Below are positions 10,001 through 17,996 of a DNA stretch of 58,760 nucleotides, in pieces. The stretch is taken from assembly GCA_002009475.1 (NCBI GenBank), contig AYTS01000008.1, positions 1 to 58,760 of the forward strand, written 5' to 3'. How positions within the stretch are numbered: position 1 is the stretch's first letter; each line of letters starts with the position of its first letter. Below the pieces are notes generated by a model, which saw nothing but the letters and a program-made list of their open reading frames with translations, searched no databases and had not been told where the DNA came from. The position numbers and the translations under genes were made by a program. This DNA comes from Candidatus Brocadia carolinensis (lineage in GTDB: Bacteria > Planctomycetota > Brocadiia > Brocadiales > Brocadiaceae).

Positions 10001-10244
10001 TAACCTTCACGCCGGGTACACCCAGGAGATTAACCGTCAACGGATAGGTGACCTGATCTTCGACGTCCTGGGGGCTGCGTCCTGGCCAATCGGTGAAAAC
10101 GATGCACTGATTTTCCCCAATATCGGGGATGACATCCATGTTGATGTGTTTTAGTCCAAAAACGCCGCCGAATATCACCAGGAGGTAGAAGCAAATGACG
10201 AGGAACCGGTTTTTGAGGCAGAGTTCAATGAGTTTATTGATCAT
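7035..10244 (-). CDS. cusA: Heavy-metal efflux RND transporter, CusA/CzcA family
   Basis: Inner-membrane proton-driven pump of a tripartite metal exporter, 1069 residues, full length for the family. The start MINKLIELCLKNR and the sequence MDVIPDIGENQCIVFTDWPG are typical of heavy-metal RND pumps. TM4 carries GIAIAIGEVSDMAIIMTEN with the charged residue used in proton relay. Two Met expected for Cu/Ag binding in CusA are recognisable (APVEMFETVV and RIDMLATGIR); the position of a third, in ARYGVNIKDV, is Val. That comparison is from memory of E. coli CusA. Last gene of the operon, separated from cusB by a small cassette gene. Copper/silver is the likeliest substrate, from the companion CusB. 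Confidence 0.93.
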   Translation of the reverse strand: MINKLIELCLKNRFLVICFYLLVIFGGVFGLKHINMDVIPDIGENQCIVFTDWPGRSPQDVEDQVTYPLTVNLLGVPGVKVIRSQSGFGFSMIFIIFKDNVEFYWARSRVLERLNFVQQLLPKDVTPRLGPDATGLGQIFWYTVEGEGYDLGQLRSIQDWFVRYQLNAVEGVSEVAGVGGFVKQYQVDVDPNKLLAYNMTVGMVYEAVRKSNIDVGAKVVESSSMEFIIRGLGFIKNVTDIENITVGSFNGVPVFVKNIGTVQIGGDFRRGALDKEGAEVTGGIVIMRQGQNPLKVIKRIKQKIKEIELGLPPGVKIVPFYDREGLIYRVINTLREALIEEIIITSIVVAIFLLHVRSIIICCLGFPLSILVSFLCMYLMGIDSNIMSLTGIAIAIGEVSDMAIIMTENIYRNLIEQKGKKSRPQIILDASKEVGSSIFFAALTTICMFFPVFGLTGQEGKLFTPLAWTKTIAIGSSVIMAITLVPLLCVFLIKGKLRPMEENYSSRMLLKGYQPVLKWALDHKKTFLAIPLAIVVSSVFAAKKLGREFMPPLDEGSILFMPVMLPSVALTDALKVMQKQDMIIKSFPEVDMVVGKLGRAETPTDPAPVEMFETVVALKPEEEWRKKKIEYSFLTYVPSFLHPVFHFLLPDERTITKQELIQEMDEAMRIPGVANIWTQPIVNRIDMLATGIRTSVGAKVFGPDLNVIQQLALDVEKALHDVPGVADLYAERVTGKPYLEFKIKREEIARYGVNIKDVQDVIETAIGGENIMTTIEGRERYPVRVRYSRELRDNFDALKRIYVSSSTGALIPLTQVADVRYVMGPAMISSENALLRAYVLMNVRGRDPMSFVEEASKVVKQKVMLPQGYFIQWSGQFENQIRARNRLQILVPLSMFVGFILIFMAFKSFPQTMFILFAGIPTAIAGGVWLQYLFGYNFSVAVWVGFISIFGIVDDDSVLITTYINDLFGERKMKSVQDIRDTILMAGTRRIRPCMMTAATTFIGLVPILWSTGAGAEVAKPMAIPSIGGMAMALVSVFIIPCLNAWHKEHKFKKALKQDPGVAETGIQV

Positions 10245-10246
10245 AT

Positions 10247-10700
10247 TTCACCGCAGAGGACGCAGAGTGCGCAGAGAATCGGGAAAATTATTAACGACCC
10301 TTTGGATGCCGTCTTTTAACACTTCAACATTAAAGTTAATTAATAATCCAACCTTGCAATCAGATAGTTTTAAATATGACATCAACTGTGCTTTGTGAAT
10401 TGGTAGAAGCTTTTCAACTGACTTTATTTCTACAACAACTTCGTTTTCTATCAATAAATCCAGACGATAACCACATTCGAGTTTCACTTCACGATAAATT
10501 ACTGGGAGTGGTTTTTGTTGCTCCACTTTCAAGTCTGATTGAATAAGATCATACACCATACACGCCTCATAAGCAGATTCAAGAAGTCTCGGCCCCAAAG
10601 CCTTATGAATGCCAATAGCAACACCAATAATTGTTTCTGTTATCTTATTTAGCCTTTCCTTGTCATTCATATCTGCGTCCTCTGCGATCTCTGCGGTGAA
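10247..10700. mobile_element. Inverted-repeat-bounded cassette carrying a GxxExxY gene
   Basis: 454 bp bounded by inverted repeats. The left end (10247-10277) begins TTCACCGCAGAGGACGCAGA; the complement of the right end (10672-10700) begins TTCACCGCAGAGATCGCAGA. The first 12 bases are identical. It lies exactly between cusB and cusA, and the last codons of the enclosed gene are made from the left repeat. The repeat motif is commonly seen beside GxxExxY genes, which suggests that the unit moves as a whole. Confidence 0.6.
10248..10670 (-). CDS. GxxExxY-family protein
   Basis: A 140-residue soluble protein. The name-giving motif is visible as GPRLLESAYEACM near residues 26-38, followed by the nuclease-like core ECGYRLDLLIENEVVVEIK, where D and E-x-K resemble a PD-(D/E)xK active site. 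No function is established for the family. Same strand as the cus genes but unrelated to efflux; its C-terminal DSLRTLRPLR is encoded by the flanking inverted repeat. I treat it as a cassette passenger rather than part of the pump. Confidence 0.85.
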   Translation of the reverse strand: MNDKERLNKITETIIGVAIGIHKALGPRLLESAYEACMVYDLIQSDLKVEQQKPLPVIYREVKLECGYRLDLLIENEVVVEIKSVEKLLPIHKAQLMSYLKLSDCKVGLLINFNVEVLKDGIQRVVNNFPDSLRTLRPLR

Positions 10701-12773
10701 TTATCTGTTTTCTTCCTTAAATTCCATTGCCCCTCCATACAAGGCGCTGGCGCCGCCGGTGAGCTGGCTCTGGGAGTCGATGAGGAAATTGGCTGATGTA
10801 ACAACTTTATCACCTTCTTCAAGTCCTTCTAAAACGGGATAATAATCACCCGCCTTTGGACCAAGAGCGACTTCTTTTCCCACATAATGCCCGTTGCCTT
10901 TATCTATATAGACAATTTTTCGTATGCCGGTGTCTAATACTGCTGTAGCCGGGATGGCAAGAACTTGCGTAGTTTTTTCAAGATTCATTCCACATTTACT
11001 GCAATTTCCTGGTTTATCAGAGGTTACCTCTGGATGCATGGGGCAGGTATAAGCGCTGCGTTTTTTAGGTTCAACTTTTTTTTATCTTTATACCCAGATA
11101 TTCTTTAACCTCCCATTGTCCCATTTGTCTTTTGCAATCAGGACATTCACCCGGCTTATCAGAAGTCATGCATGCCATAGGACACATATATACAAATTTA
11201 TGCTTTTTTTCGCCGGTGGGTAAGGTTACGGTTACGCTCTTTTGCAGCATCATACCGCACATGGGACACGAATTTGGCGCCGTCACTTCGTCCCATTCCT
11301 GCGGGCAAATACAAGTTAACTTTTCATGAGAAGCTTCAATAGGTATCTCCTTTTTTTTCGAGCCGCATACCACATACGGGGCAATCACCATCTGTCTTTG
11401 AGGTATGACACCCCATAGGACACACGTATACCGTTTCCGTTTTGACTGTCATTTGTGGCATCCTGGAAACTGGGACTTTTTCTAATTTCATTCCACATTT
11501 CGGGCAATCTCCAGGATCTTTGGAAGAGTAACATTTCATGGGGCATACGTATTCATATTCAATATTTCCTTGCTGTGAAGTCATAGTGTCAGCGGCAATC
11601 GACTTAACTTGAGCAGGGGGGCGCTTTACAAAGGGGATATTATCCTCAGGGCATATGCCTGGTCTGCTGGATTTTATTTCTGAGTGATTAGGGCATGAGT
11701 AATCCAACCCACTCACGTAACGGCCGCCTTCTCCTTCGAGTTCTTCAACAGGTATCCTTATGCGGGCATTGACATACATAGAGGGCCTGAGTTTGAGTTG
11801 TTGATTAGGAATATCGCAACGAATCTTTACTGACCGTGTCTTATCATCAAGGAACGGTTCTATAAAGGCTACCCTTCCTATAAATGCTTCTCCAGGATAT
11901 GCAGGAGTTGTTACCTCAACCTCCTGTCCGATCTTGATCCAGGCCATTTCATACTCATAAATGTTGGCCTTCATCCAGATATTCGAGAGATCGGCGACCG
12001 TGTATATTATCTCGCCTTGCGTAACATATTTACCTTCCAACGCCTTTTTTTTCTATTACGATGCCACTAATCGGGGCATATATGATGGTATGTTGTTTTG
12101 TCTTTTTGTTTTTCCTCAGCTCTTCAATCTGCATTTCAGTAATACCTAACCAGCGCAGTTTCCGTATGGACGCATCAACGAGTGAAGTTGCACCATTTTT
12201 TACATCAGCAAAAGTGCTTTCCTTTACTTTTTCAAGGGTTTCCAATGCCAATAAGTATTCTTGCTGGGCAGATACAAGCTCTGGGCTGTATAACCAGACC
12301 ATTGATTCACCCTTTATGACCTCTGTACCGGTAAAATCGACGAAGAGTCTGTCAATTCTGCCTGGGATCCATGCCGAAACAAGGGCCATGAGTCTTTCGT
12401 CGTAGTCAATTAATCCTACCGTATAAATATCTTTGGCTAATGACCGATAGCCAATAACATCTGTCTTGACACTCGCCAGTTTCCTGGCGCGCTCACTCAG
12501 TTCAATTGTGGATAAAGCGCCTGCGTCCGCTGCACCAGCGCCCTTTTCATAGACAGGAACAAGGTCCATCGCACAAATGGGACACTTACCAGGTTTGTCC
12601 ATCTTTACAGAAGGGTGCATCCCGCAGGTCCAGTAGAGTATCTTTTTTTCTTTTGCTTCCTCAGCGTTTGCAAAAGAAACGAGGTTCAATACCTCATGTA
12701 GTGACAAGGTGCGCTTTGCTACTACGCCATGATGTATAGAAAAACCAATTAAAAAACCCAGGATAACAAGCAT
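10701..12773 (-). CDS. cusB: CusB-type periplasmic adaptor with seven metal-binding modules (three frameshifts)
   Basis: Periplasmic membrane-fusion protein linking the RND pump to the outer-membrane channel. Order: N-terminal hydrophobic segment (MLVILGFLIGF), one CxxC-type heavy-metal module (WTCGMHPSVKMDKPGKCPIC), barrel-sandwich and beta-barrel parts (ARIRIPVEE at its end), six more modules in a row, then the usual membrane-proximal end (AIPATAVLDTGIRK). Modules 3, 4, 6 and 7 read like YVCPMGCHTSKTDGDCPVCG; module 2 lacks the second CxxC pair and module 5 is divergent. The frame breaks at three A8 tracts (plus-strand T runs 11076-11083, 11351-11358, 12045-12052), each restored by removing one base. 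The start is uncertain: the frame is open to 13016, but the extra residues look non-coding. Confidence 0.88.
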
Positions 12774-13105
12774 AGGCTTTGTGAAGGTAAGCCTTTGGTG
12801 GCTTTTTCCTTTGCACAACCAGGACGATTGCACTATCAGTTCAAAATCGCGAAACAACGAGCAAATCATGGACAAACAAGTTTGCCCATGCCACCCTTTT
12901 CTCCTGAAAGTTCTGTACTTGTGAAAATTTCGTTTAAAGGACATAAAGCACCCAAATCCTAAATGAGTTGTGAAAGAAAGGTAAACGGACAAGGATAGAG
13001 AAGCGGAGAGAATCAAATTGTTTGTTTTACTGCCATATCTTCTTAATTTATTTTCATGTTCGTCCAGGGAAATTCGAGGCTGATTGCCGAACGGTTATTA
13101 TCCCG

Positions 13106-14440
13106 TTACTGAGTCAGTTGCATGCCAACGGCCTTTTCCAGATTTGCCAGGTTTTGTTCAAAGTCGGCTAGTGTCCTGATGTAAAGCAGTCTTGAATTTA
13201 AAAGAGTCCTCTGACTATCAATCATGGTAAGGAAATCTACCTGGTCTGTCTCGTATCCAATGCGCGCAGCTTTTAATGATTGCTCAGCCTGGGGGATAAC
13301 ACCAGTTTTATAAAGATTCATTGTGCTTTCTGAAGATTGTATCCTTGTCAGAAAGTCTTTGACTTCAAACAAAGTCTTGTTGTTGATGAATCGATAGTCT
13401 GACTTTGCAGCATTAAGGTCTTCCCTGGACTCTTTAACCTTTGAACGATTTTTGGGCCACAACCAGGGGACATTAATTGTTATGGCCGACGCCCAGGTAT
13501 CAGGCTTTCCGTCCTCCTGCATATATTCCACCATTGGCTCAAAGTCAGAATAGTAAGAATCCTTTTTAGAAAGTTTTAAGTTTGCTTCATTCTTTTTTAT
13601 CGCGTGATCAAACCTTTTAAGCTCAGGTCGGTTTTTCATGGCGAGGTCTTCCAGTTCTTCTAAGGTTAATTTTAAGGTATGCTTCTCAAAAGGGCGGGGT
13701 TTCCCGAGAGGAGCTTGGGAGGGTCTGTCTAACAAGCTATTTAACCGGGCAATAATGGATTCCCTTTCCTTGTTCAAAACAATTAGATTGTTTGCTAACG
13801 TAGATAATTCAACCTGCGCTGCAAGCGCATCCCTTTGAGTAGCTTTGCCTACGGAATATTTTGTCTCTGCAATCGTGGTGAATTTGCGGAGCAGGTCTCT
13901 GTTTTCCTCCGTGATGTCAATAGCACTGTTAATGTAGTAAAGCTCATAAAAAGCCGATTTTACCAGGGCGATAATTTCCTGTATTTTAGCTTCAGAATCT
14001 TTTCCTATGATGTTTGTTTCTTCCATAGCCACTTCGCTTCTGAGTCGCAATTTTCCAGGAAAGGGTATCTTTTGCGAAATACTGTATCGCTGCTGCAACA
14101 TCTCAGTTTCGCCATTGATATTAATTGGGTTATTGGACATATCATATGAGCCGACACGAATGGAAGGGTCATCCAATGATCTTGCTTGTGAAATCTTTGC
14201 TTTCGCAGCATTTATGCGTTTTTGTGATGCAATGATCTCTGGATTGTGTTCCATGGCCTCCTGGATTAGCCATTTTAGGTCTAGTGGTGCATCAGACTCC
14301 TTCAGTTCAGTAACACTTTTTTTGTTGTCTGTTTGTTTCTGGGTTTGGTTGTTACTTTTTTCTTTAGCTACAACCGTGGCGCCAGAAGAAATAACGAGAA
14401 GTAAAGAAAAAAGGATTTGATTTAATAGCGTTCTATTCAT
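13106..14440 (-). CDS. cusC: TolC-type outer-membrane efflux channel (CusC-like)
   Basis: 444 residues with an N-terminal signal-like segment (LFSLLLVISSGATVVA) and the two helical repeat halves of the OEP/TolC family. Typical sequence includes PEIIASQKRINAAKAKISQA near the start, ISQKIPFPGKLRLR in the first barrel region, and LKAARIGYETDQVDFLTMID in the second half. It would form the outer-membrane exit duct for CusB/CusA. It starts 19 bases after the M56 gene stop, so it belongs to the regulator-led transcription unit. It has no lipobox Cys, so it differs from lipoprotein CusC forms; the gene symbol denotes role rather than close identity. Confidence 0.88.
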   Translation of the reverse strand: MNRTLLNQILFSLLLVISSGATVVAKEKSNNQTQKQTDNKKSVTELKESDAPLDLKWLIQEAMEHNPEIIASQKRINAAKAKISQARSLDDPSIRVGSYDMSNNPININGETEMLQQRYSISQKIPFPGKLRLRSEVAMEETNIIGKDSEAKIQEIIALVKSAFYELYYINSAIDITEENRDLLRKFTTIAETKYSVGKATQRDALAAQVELSTLANNLIVLNKERESIIARLNSLLDRPSQAPLGKPRPFEKHTLKLTLEELEDLAMKNRPELKRFDHAIKKNEANLKLSKKDSYYSDFEPMVEYMQEDGKPDTWASAITINVPWLWPKNRSKVKESREDLNAAKSDYRFINNKTLFEVKDFLTRIQSSESTMNLYKTGVIPQAEQSLKAARIGYETDQVDFLTMIDSQRTLLNSRLLYIRTLADFEQNLANLEKAVGMQLTQ

Positions 14441-14459
14441 AATAAAATCCGTTATATGG

Positions 14460-15429
14460 CTACCTGCATTTAATCATGTGACACAACTTTGTTTTGCATT
14501 CAATTTTTTCTAAAAGGGTAAATAATTTCCCATACAAGGGGAAACAGATTGTTACTGCAACGAAGAGCGACAAAAGGCACAGCGGGTAGAGAGACGCCTT
14601 GCCAAAAGAGGGGGGGGCAGCATGAGGTTCTAATAAACGCATTACTCTATCTTCTATAAGCCTTTGCCCTCCGGAGAATGATACCATAGGGTACAGGATA
14701 TCTGGCGAATATGATTTGGATAGTTTCAGGAGTGCACTTGCAAGCTCTAATGGTTCTTGTGAATTAGTAATAGCGGCATCATCAGCATCTTTTTCACAAA
14801 CGGTAGAATACTGGTTCAGCAAAGAGCGATTAATAGGCAGGAAAAAGTTGAGTGTGCAAAGTATTCGTAAAACAAAAAGCATTAAGGGGGCTTTCTTTAT
14901 GACATGATGCGCTTCATGAAGAATTACGGCTTGAATTTCCTTCACGGTTAAATGCGAGCACACGCCGGTCGATAGGTATATTTTCGGTTTCCACAGGCCT
15001 GATGTGAAGGCATGCCTTAACACGCCGTTATCAAAGAGTACCAATTGGTTATCAAGTTGTGTAGAGCGTAAAAAATTTTTAAGCGGGATGATTTTCAACG
15101 GATAGGGGGGTGATGGAACGAACAAAATGGTAATTGCAAGACAACATACAGAATATCCCGTAAATGGTTGCAGCTACTCCAGTGAAAAGTATTGCAATGC
15201 AGAGCAAGGGAAGTGTCATAGCGATGGTATGCAAAGTAAAAAAACATTTTGAGCAGACACTCCCACAACAGGTAACGGCTTCGTAAACGAATTTCGTATC
15301 TGATATATATCCTTTGATACCGGTCACGACGCCGGTAACGATTACCGAAAAGCATGCAAGGTTTATAAATAGGATCAGGAAAAAATATAACTGTGCCTTT
15401 CCGTATCGGCCATTTCTTAGAAACTGCAT
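14460..15429 (-). CDS. M56-family (BlaR1-like) membrane metallopeptidase (frameshifted)
   Basis: Integral membrane protease of the BlaR1/MecR1 type that would cleave the partner BlaI repressor. N-terminal part: two or three hydrophobic helices (YFFLILFINLACFSVIVTG; LPLLCIAILFTGVAATIYGI). Peptidase part: FDNGVLRHAFTSGLWKPKIY, then the zinc motif HEAHH, a following helix with CEKDADDAA supplying the third ligand, and a last TM helix. There is no penicillin-binding C-terminal domain, so the signal is not obviously a beta-lactam. The frame breaks in the G6 run at 15105-15110 (plus strand); removing one base joins SITPYPLKIIPLKNF. Start ATG at 15429 lies 1 base beyond the blaI stop, implying coupling. 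Confidence 0.85.
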
Positions 15430-15430
15430 A

Positions 15431-15889
15431 TTATTTTTTCCCCATATTCCCGGTGCCATTTTGGATTGCCTGTTTTTTCCTTTTTGATTCAATCAGTTTG
15501 GAAAAGTATTCCATTTTTTCCGGGTCCATTTGTGACATGTAATCCACAAAATGCACCATAGCCGATTTGAGAGAAAATCCAGAAATTCCTTCTACGACTT
15601 TTTTTGATACCATTTCAAAAAATTGCTCTCTATCATAGATGGGTTTATAAAAATAAGCCTTTCCCATCTTTCGTTTCTTAAGAAGTCCTTTCTTGGTCAT
15701 TCGATTCGTAACGGTAATTACGGCAGAATATGAAATGTTCCTGTCGGCAGGGAATGCATCCAAAATGTCCTTTACGGATGACTCTTGTCGTTCCCACAAG
15801 ACCTCCATAATATCCTTTTCCAATGTTCCCAAAACATGATTCAGTCCTTCTTTGAAGGGATTGAAATTAAACTTTAGTTCTTTGCTCAT
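15431..15889 (-). CDS. blaI: BlaI/MecI/CopY-family transcriptional repressor
   Basis: Winged-helix repressor of about 152 residues: LGTLEKDIMEVLWERQESSVKDI (helices 1-2), SYSAVITVTNRMTKKGLLKK (recognition helix and wing), YFYKPIYDREQF, then a C-terminal dimerisation helix. The ATG at 15889 is preferred over 15913 because AAAGAG precedes it and the family begins near this point. It is the first gene of a minus-strand operon with the M56 protease and cusCBA, so it probably represses metal efflux until cleaved or released. Two inverted repeats upstream are candidate operators (15912-15929 and 16009-16027). BlaI and CopY are related, and CopY responds to copper directly. Confidence 0.9.
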   Translation of the reverse strand: MSKELKFNFNPFKEGLNHVLGTLEKDIMEVLWERQESSVKDILDAFPADRNISYSAVITVTNRMTKKGLLKKRKMGKAYFYKPIYDREQFFEMVSKKVVEGISGFSLKSAMVHFVDYMSQMDPEKMEYFSKLIESKRKKQAIQNGTGNMGKK

Positions 15890-15911
15890 ATGCGCTCTTT
15901 TTGTCAAAAAC

Positions 15912-15929
15912 AAGGTAACACTTTACCTT
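15912..15929. promoter_or_regulatory. Candidate operator 1 upstream of blaI
   Basis: Perfect inverted repeat AAGGTAA, spacer CACT, TTACCTT, 23 bases upstream of the blaI start codon. Its position suits autoregulation by a dimeric repressor. Binding is inferred. Confidence 0.4.
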
Positions 15930-16460
15930 AATCCTTTTACGAAGGAAATCCTATTATCTACCACATCGTGCTCCGAAATAGAACAAGAAATCCACGATGG
16001 TTTATTATATTCTACATATTGTAGAATTTGCAAGTACAATTTATCTTTTTATACTTGTTGATTCATAAAATATTTTTGCTAAAATATGCAAAGTACTCTC
16101 CCCAGTTTTTTGTTCTTTTTCGATTCTCTTTGACTCTATAAGCATTTTAATTAGGTCTTCGGGGACTTTCCCCGCTGCTTTCTCCCCGTTTACGGGGGGA
16201 CTATGGGGGGTGATTGAAATTCCTATGCCTTAATTTGGCTGCTTATGGCAGTAACTTTAATCTCCACTCTTTGTAAGGCGACCAGCCTGGTAACTCTACC
16301 TGGGTCAAAAAGATTGAAATTTTTATACAGTATGTTGCGTTTTATAAGACAAAACATAACGTCCTTTTTTATCCACACCACGAATCCCCTCTTGAGAGAG
16401 GGTGTGTTGATTCACAACGAACTGAAAATTTTGAAATTCTTATACATTGAATGAATAACC
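15930..16460. other. Intergenic region between blaI and galE
   Basis: Divergent promoter region. Apart from operator 2 it holds a dispersed C-rich/G-rich repeat near 16160-16215 (TCTCCCCGTTTACGGGGGGA). I see no RNA gene or convincing ORF. Confidence 0.5.
16009..16027. promoter_or_regulatory. Candidate operator 2 (BlaI/CopY-type palindrome)
   Basis: Perfect arms ATTCTACA and TGTAGAAT around TAT. The TACA...TGTA core is the known recognition pattern of BlaI/MecI/CopY repressors, here with a three-base rather than two-base centre. It lies 120 bases before blaI. Confidence 0.5.
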
Positions 16461-17510
16461 ATGAATAACTCTGATACCATTATTGTTACAGGAGGTGCCG
16501 GTTACATCGGCTCTCACACCATCATTGAACTGCTTGAACAAACGGATTACCGGGTAATTTCCCTGGACAATTATTTCAACTCCACCGAAGACACCTACAG
16601 AAGAATACATGAAATAACAGGCAAGGGAAACCGCCTGACGTGGTTTAAAATTAACCTCTGCAACAAAGAGGAACTGATACACACCTTCGAAAAAATAGAT
16701 TCAATCAAGGGCATTATTCACTTTGCCGCTTGTAAGTCCGTACCGGAAAGCGTGGCAGAGCCATTGTTGTATTACCATAATAACATGGAAAGCCTGGTAA
16801 ACATCCTTTACTTGTGCAGGGAGAAGCAAATCAGAGATTTCATTTTTTCTTCCTCTTGTTCTGTGTACGGTAACATCACATCACTGCCGGTAACCGAAGA
16901 AGCCGAACTGCCCGAAGCTGAATCGCCATACGCTCATACCAAGCAGATGGGCGAGGGAGTGGTAAAATCATTTACGAAATACACACCGGAGTTCAAATCT
17001 GTTTTGCTCCGCTATTTTAATCCTGCCGGCGCTCATCCGAGCGCAAAAATTGGTGAACTGCCGTTAGGGCCTCCAACAAGCCTGGTGCCTATAATTACCC
17101 GAACCGCTGCAGGTCTTATACCGAAAATGTATGTCCATGGTGATGATTATGAAACCAGAGACGGCTCCTGCATCAGGGATTACATCCACGTCAGCGACAT
17201 TGCAGATGCGCACATTAAAGCGCTTGAATATGTGCGGAAGGATAAAAATCGGGAGGCTTGCAGCCTATTCAACCTTGGCACCGGGAATGGCATTACGGTT
17301 TTTGAAGCAATCAAATCCTTTGAGAAAGTTTCAGGAAAAAAGTTGAATTACGAGGTTGGGCCAAGAAGGAGCGGGGATGTTATGGCAATTTATGCCAACA
17401 ACGATCTCGCGAAGAGGGAACTCGGCTGGCAACCGAAGCACGGACTAGACGACATGATGCTTTCAGCCTGGAAATGGCAGCAGCATCTTTCAACAATTAC
17501 GGCGAAATAA
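16461..17510 (+). CDS. galE: UDP-glucose 4-epimerase
   Basis: Interconverts UDP-glucose and UDP-galactose for surface glycan synthesis, cytoplasmic. 349 residues, normal length. The N-terminal NAD-binding motif GGAGYIGSHT is at 11-20. Catalytic Ser lies in SSSCSVYGN (about 130-138), and Tyr and Lys are Y157 and K161 in YAHTK. RYFNPAGAHP and GDGSCIRDYIHVSD-like sequence (ETRDGSCIRDYIHVSD) match GalE rather than other sugar epimerases. It appears monocistronic, with repeats on both sides and the hsd operon following after about 490 bp. Confidence 0.93.
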   Translation: MNNSDTIIVTGGAGYIGSHTIIELLEQTDYRVISLDNYFNSTEDTYRRIHEITGKGNRLTWFKINLCNKEELIHTFEKIDSIKGIIHFAACKSVPESVAEPLLYYHNNMESLVNILYLCREKQIRDFIFSSSCSVYGNITSLPVTEEAELPEAESPYAHTKQMGEGVVKSFTKYTPEFKSVLLRYFNPAGAHPSAKIGELPLGPPTSLVPIITRTAAGLIPKMYVHGDDYETRDGSCIRDYIHVSDIADAHIKALEYVRKDKNREACSLFNLGTGNGITVFEAIKSFEKVSGKKLNYEVGPRRSGDVMAIYANNDLAKRELGWQPKHGLDDMMLSAWKWQQHLSTITAK

Positions 17511-17996
17511 TGTACCGCTGATGATGCTGACAAAGCTATTGGGATAGAGACGTATCTGAATACCAACCCCGACTCATTCGATCAAAACAATGACGCGAAC
17601 AGAGTTGTTGCCAATTCAGTATTGCACCAAATGAAACCTTTTGCAAGGCGGTTCTCTGTTTAACACGAGAGTTTTTAGCCATTTTCCGCCATTTCCTGAG
17701 GAATCTTACTAAACCTCATAGTTTAGACGTATTTTCGTGTGAATGATTTTGTATTGATTTCTTCCTGTAAACTGTTATCATGCCCGTCATTTACCCTTAA
17801 AAAGGGTTTTCCTGTCTCTATTGCAAACCTATTGAATCGCATATTCACCATAATCATGGTAAATTGATAATCAAGAACGTAAAGATACCCTGACAGGGTT
17901 TCGAACCCTGTCAGGGTGTCGGGTCAGAACTACGTGTTATTTTTTCAGTATGTTTAATTTTCACCAATAAGGTTCTTAAGATAAGAGAACAAAAGA
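17511..17996. other. Intergenic region before the hsd operon
   Basis: No gene. Its main feature is the hairpin repeat at 17887-17917. The stretch AAGGTTCTTAAGATAAGAGA just before hsdM gives no clear ribosome-binding site. Confidence 0.5.
17887..17917. repeat. Perfect 14-bp inverted repeat
   Basis: Arms ACCCTGACAGGGTT and AACCCTGTCAGGGT around TCG. Each arm is itself partly palindromic. The sequence resembles a dispersed element known from unrelated bacterial genomes. It lies about 80 bp before hsdM and has no T-run, so a terminator role is unlikely. Confidence 0.6.
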
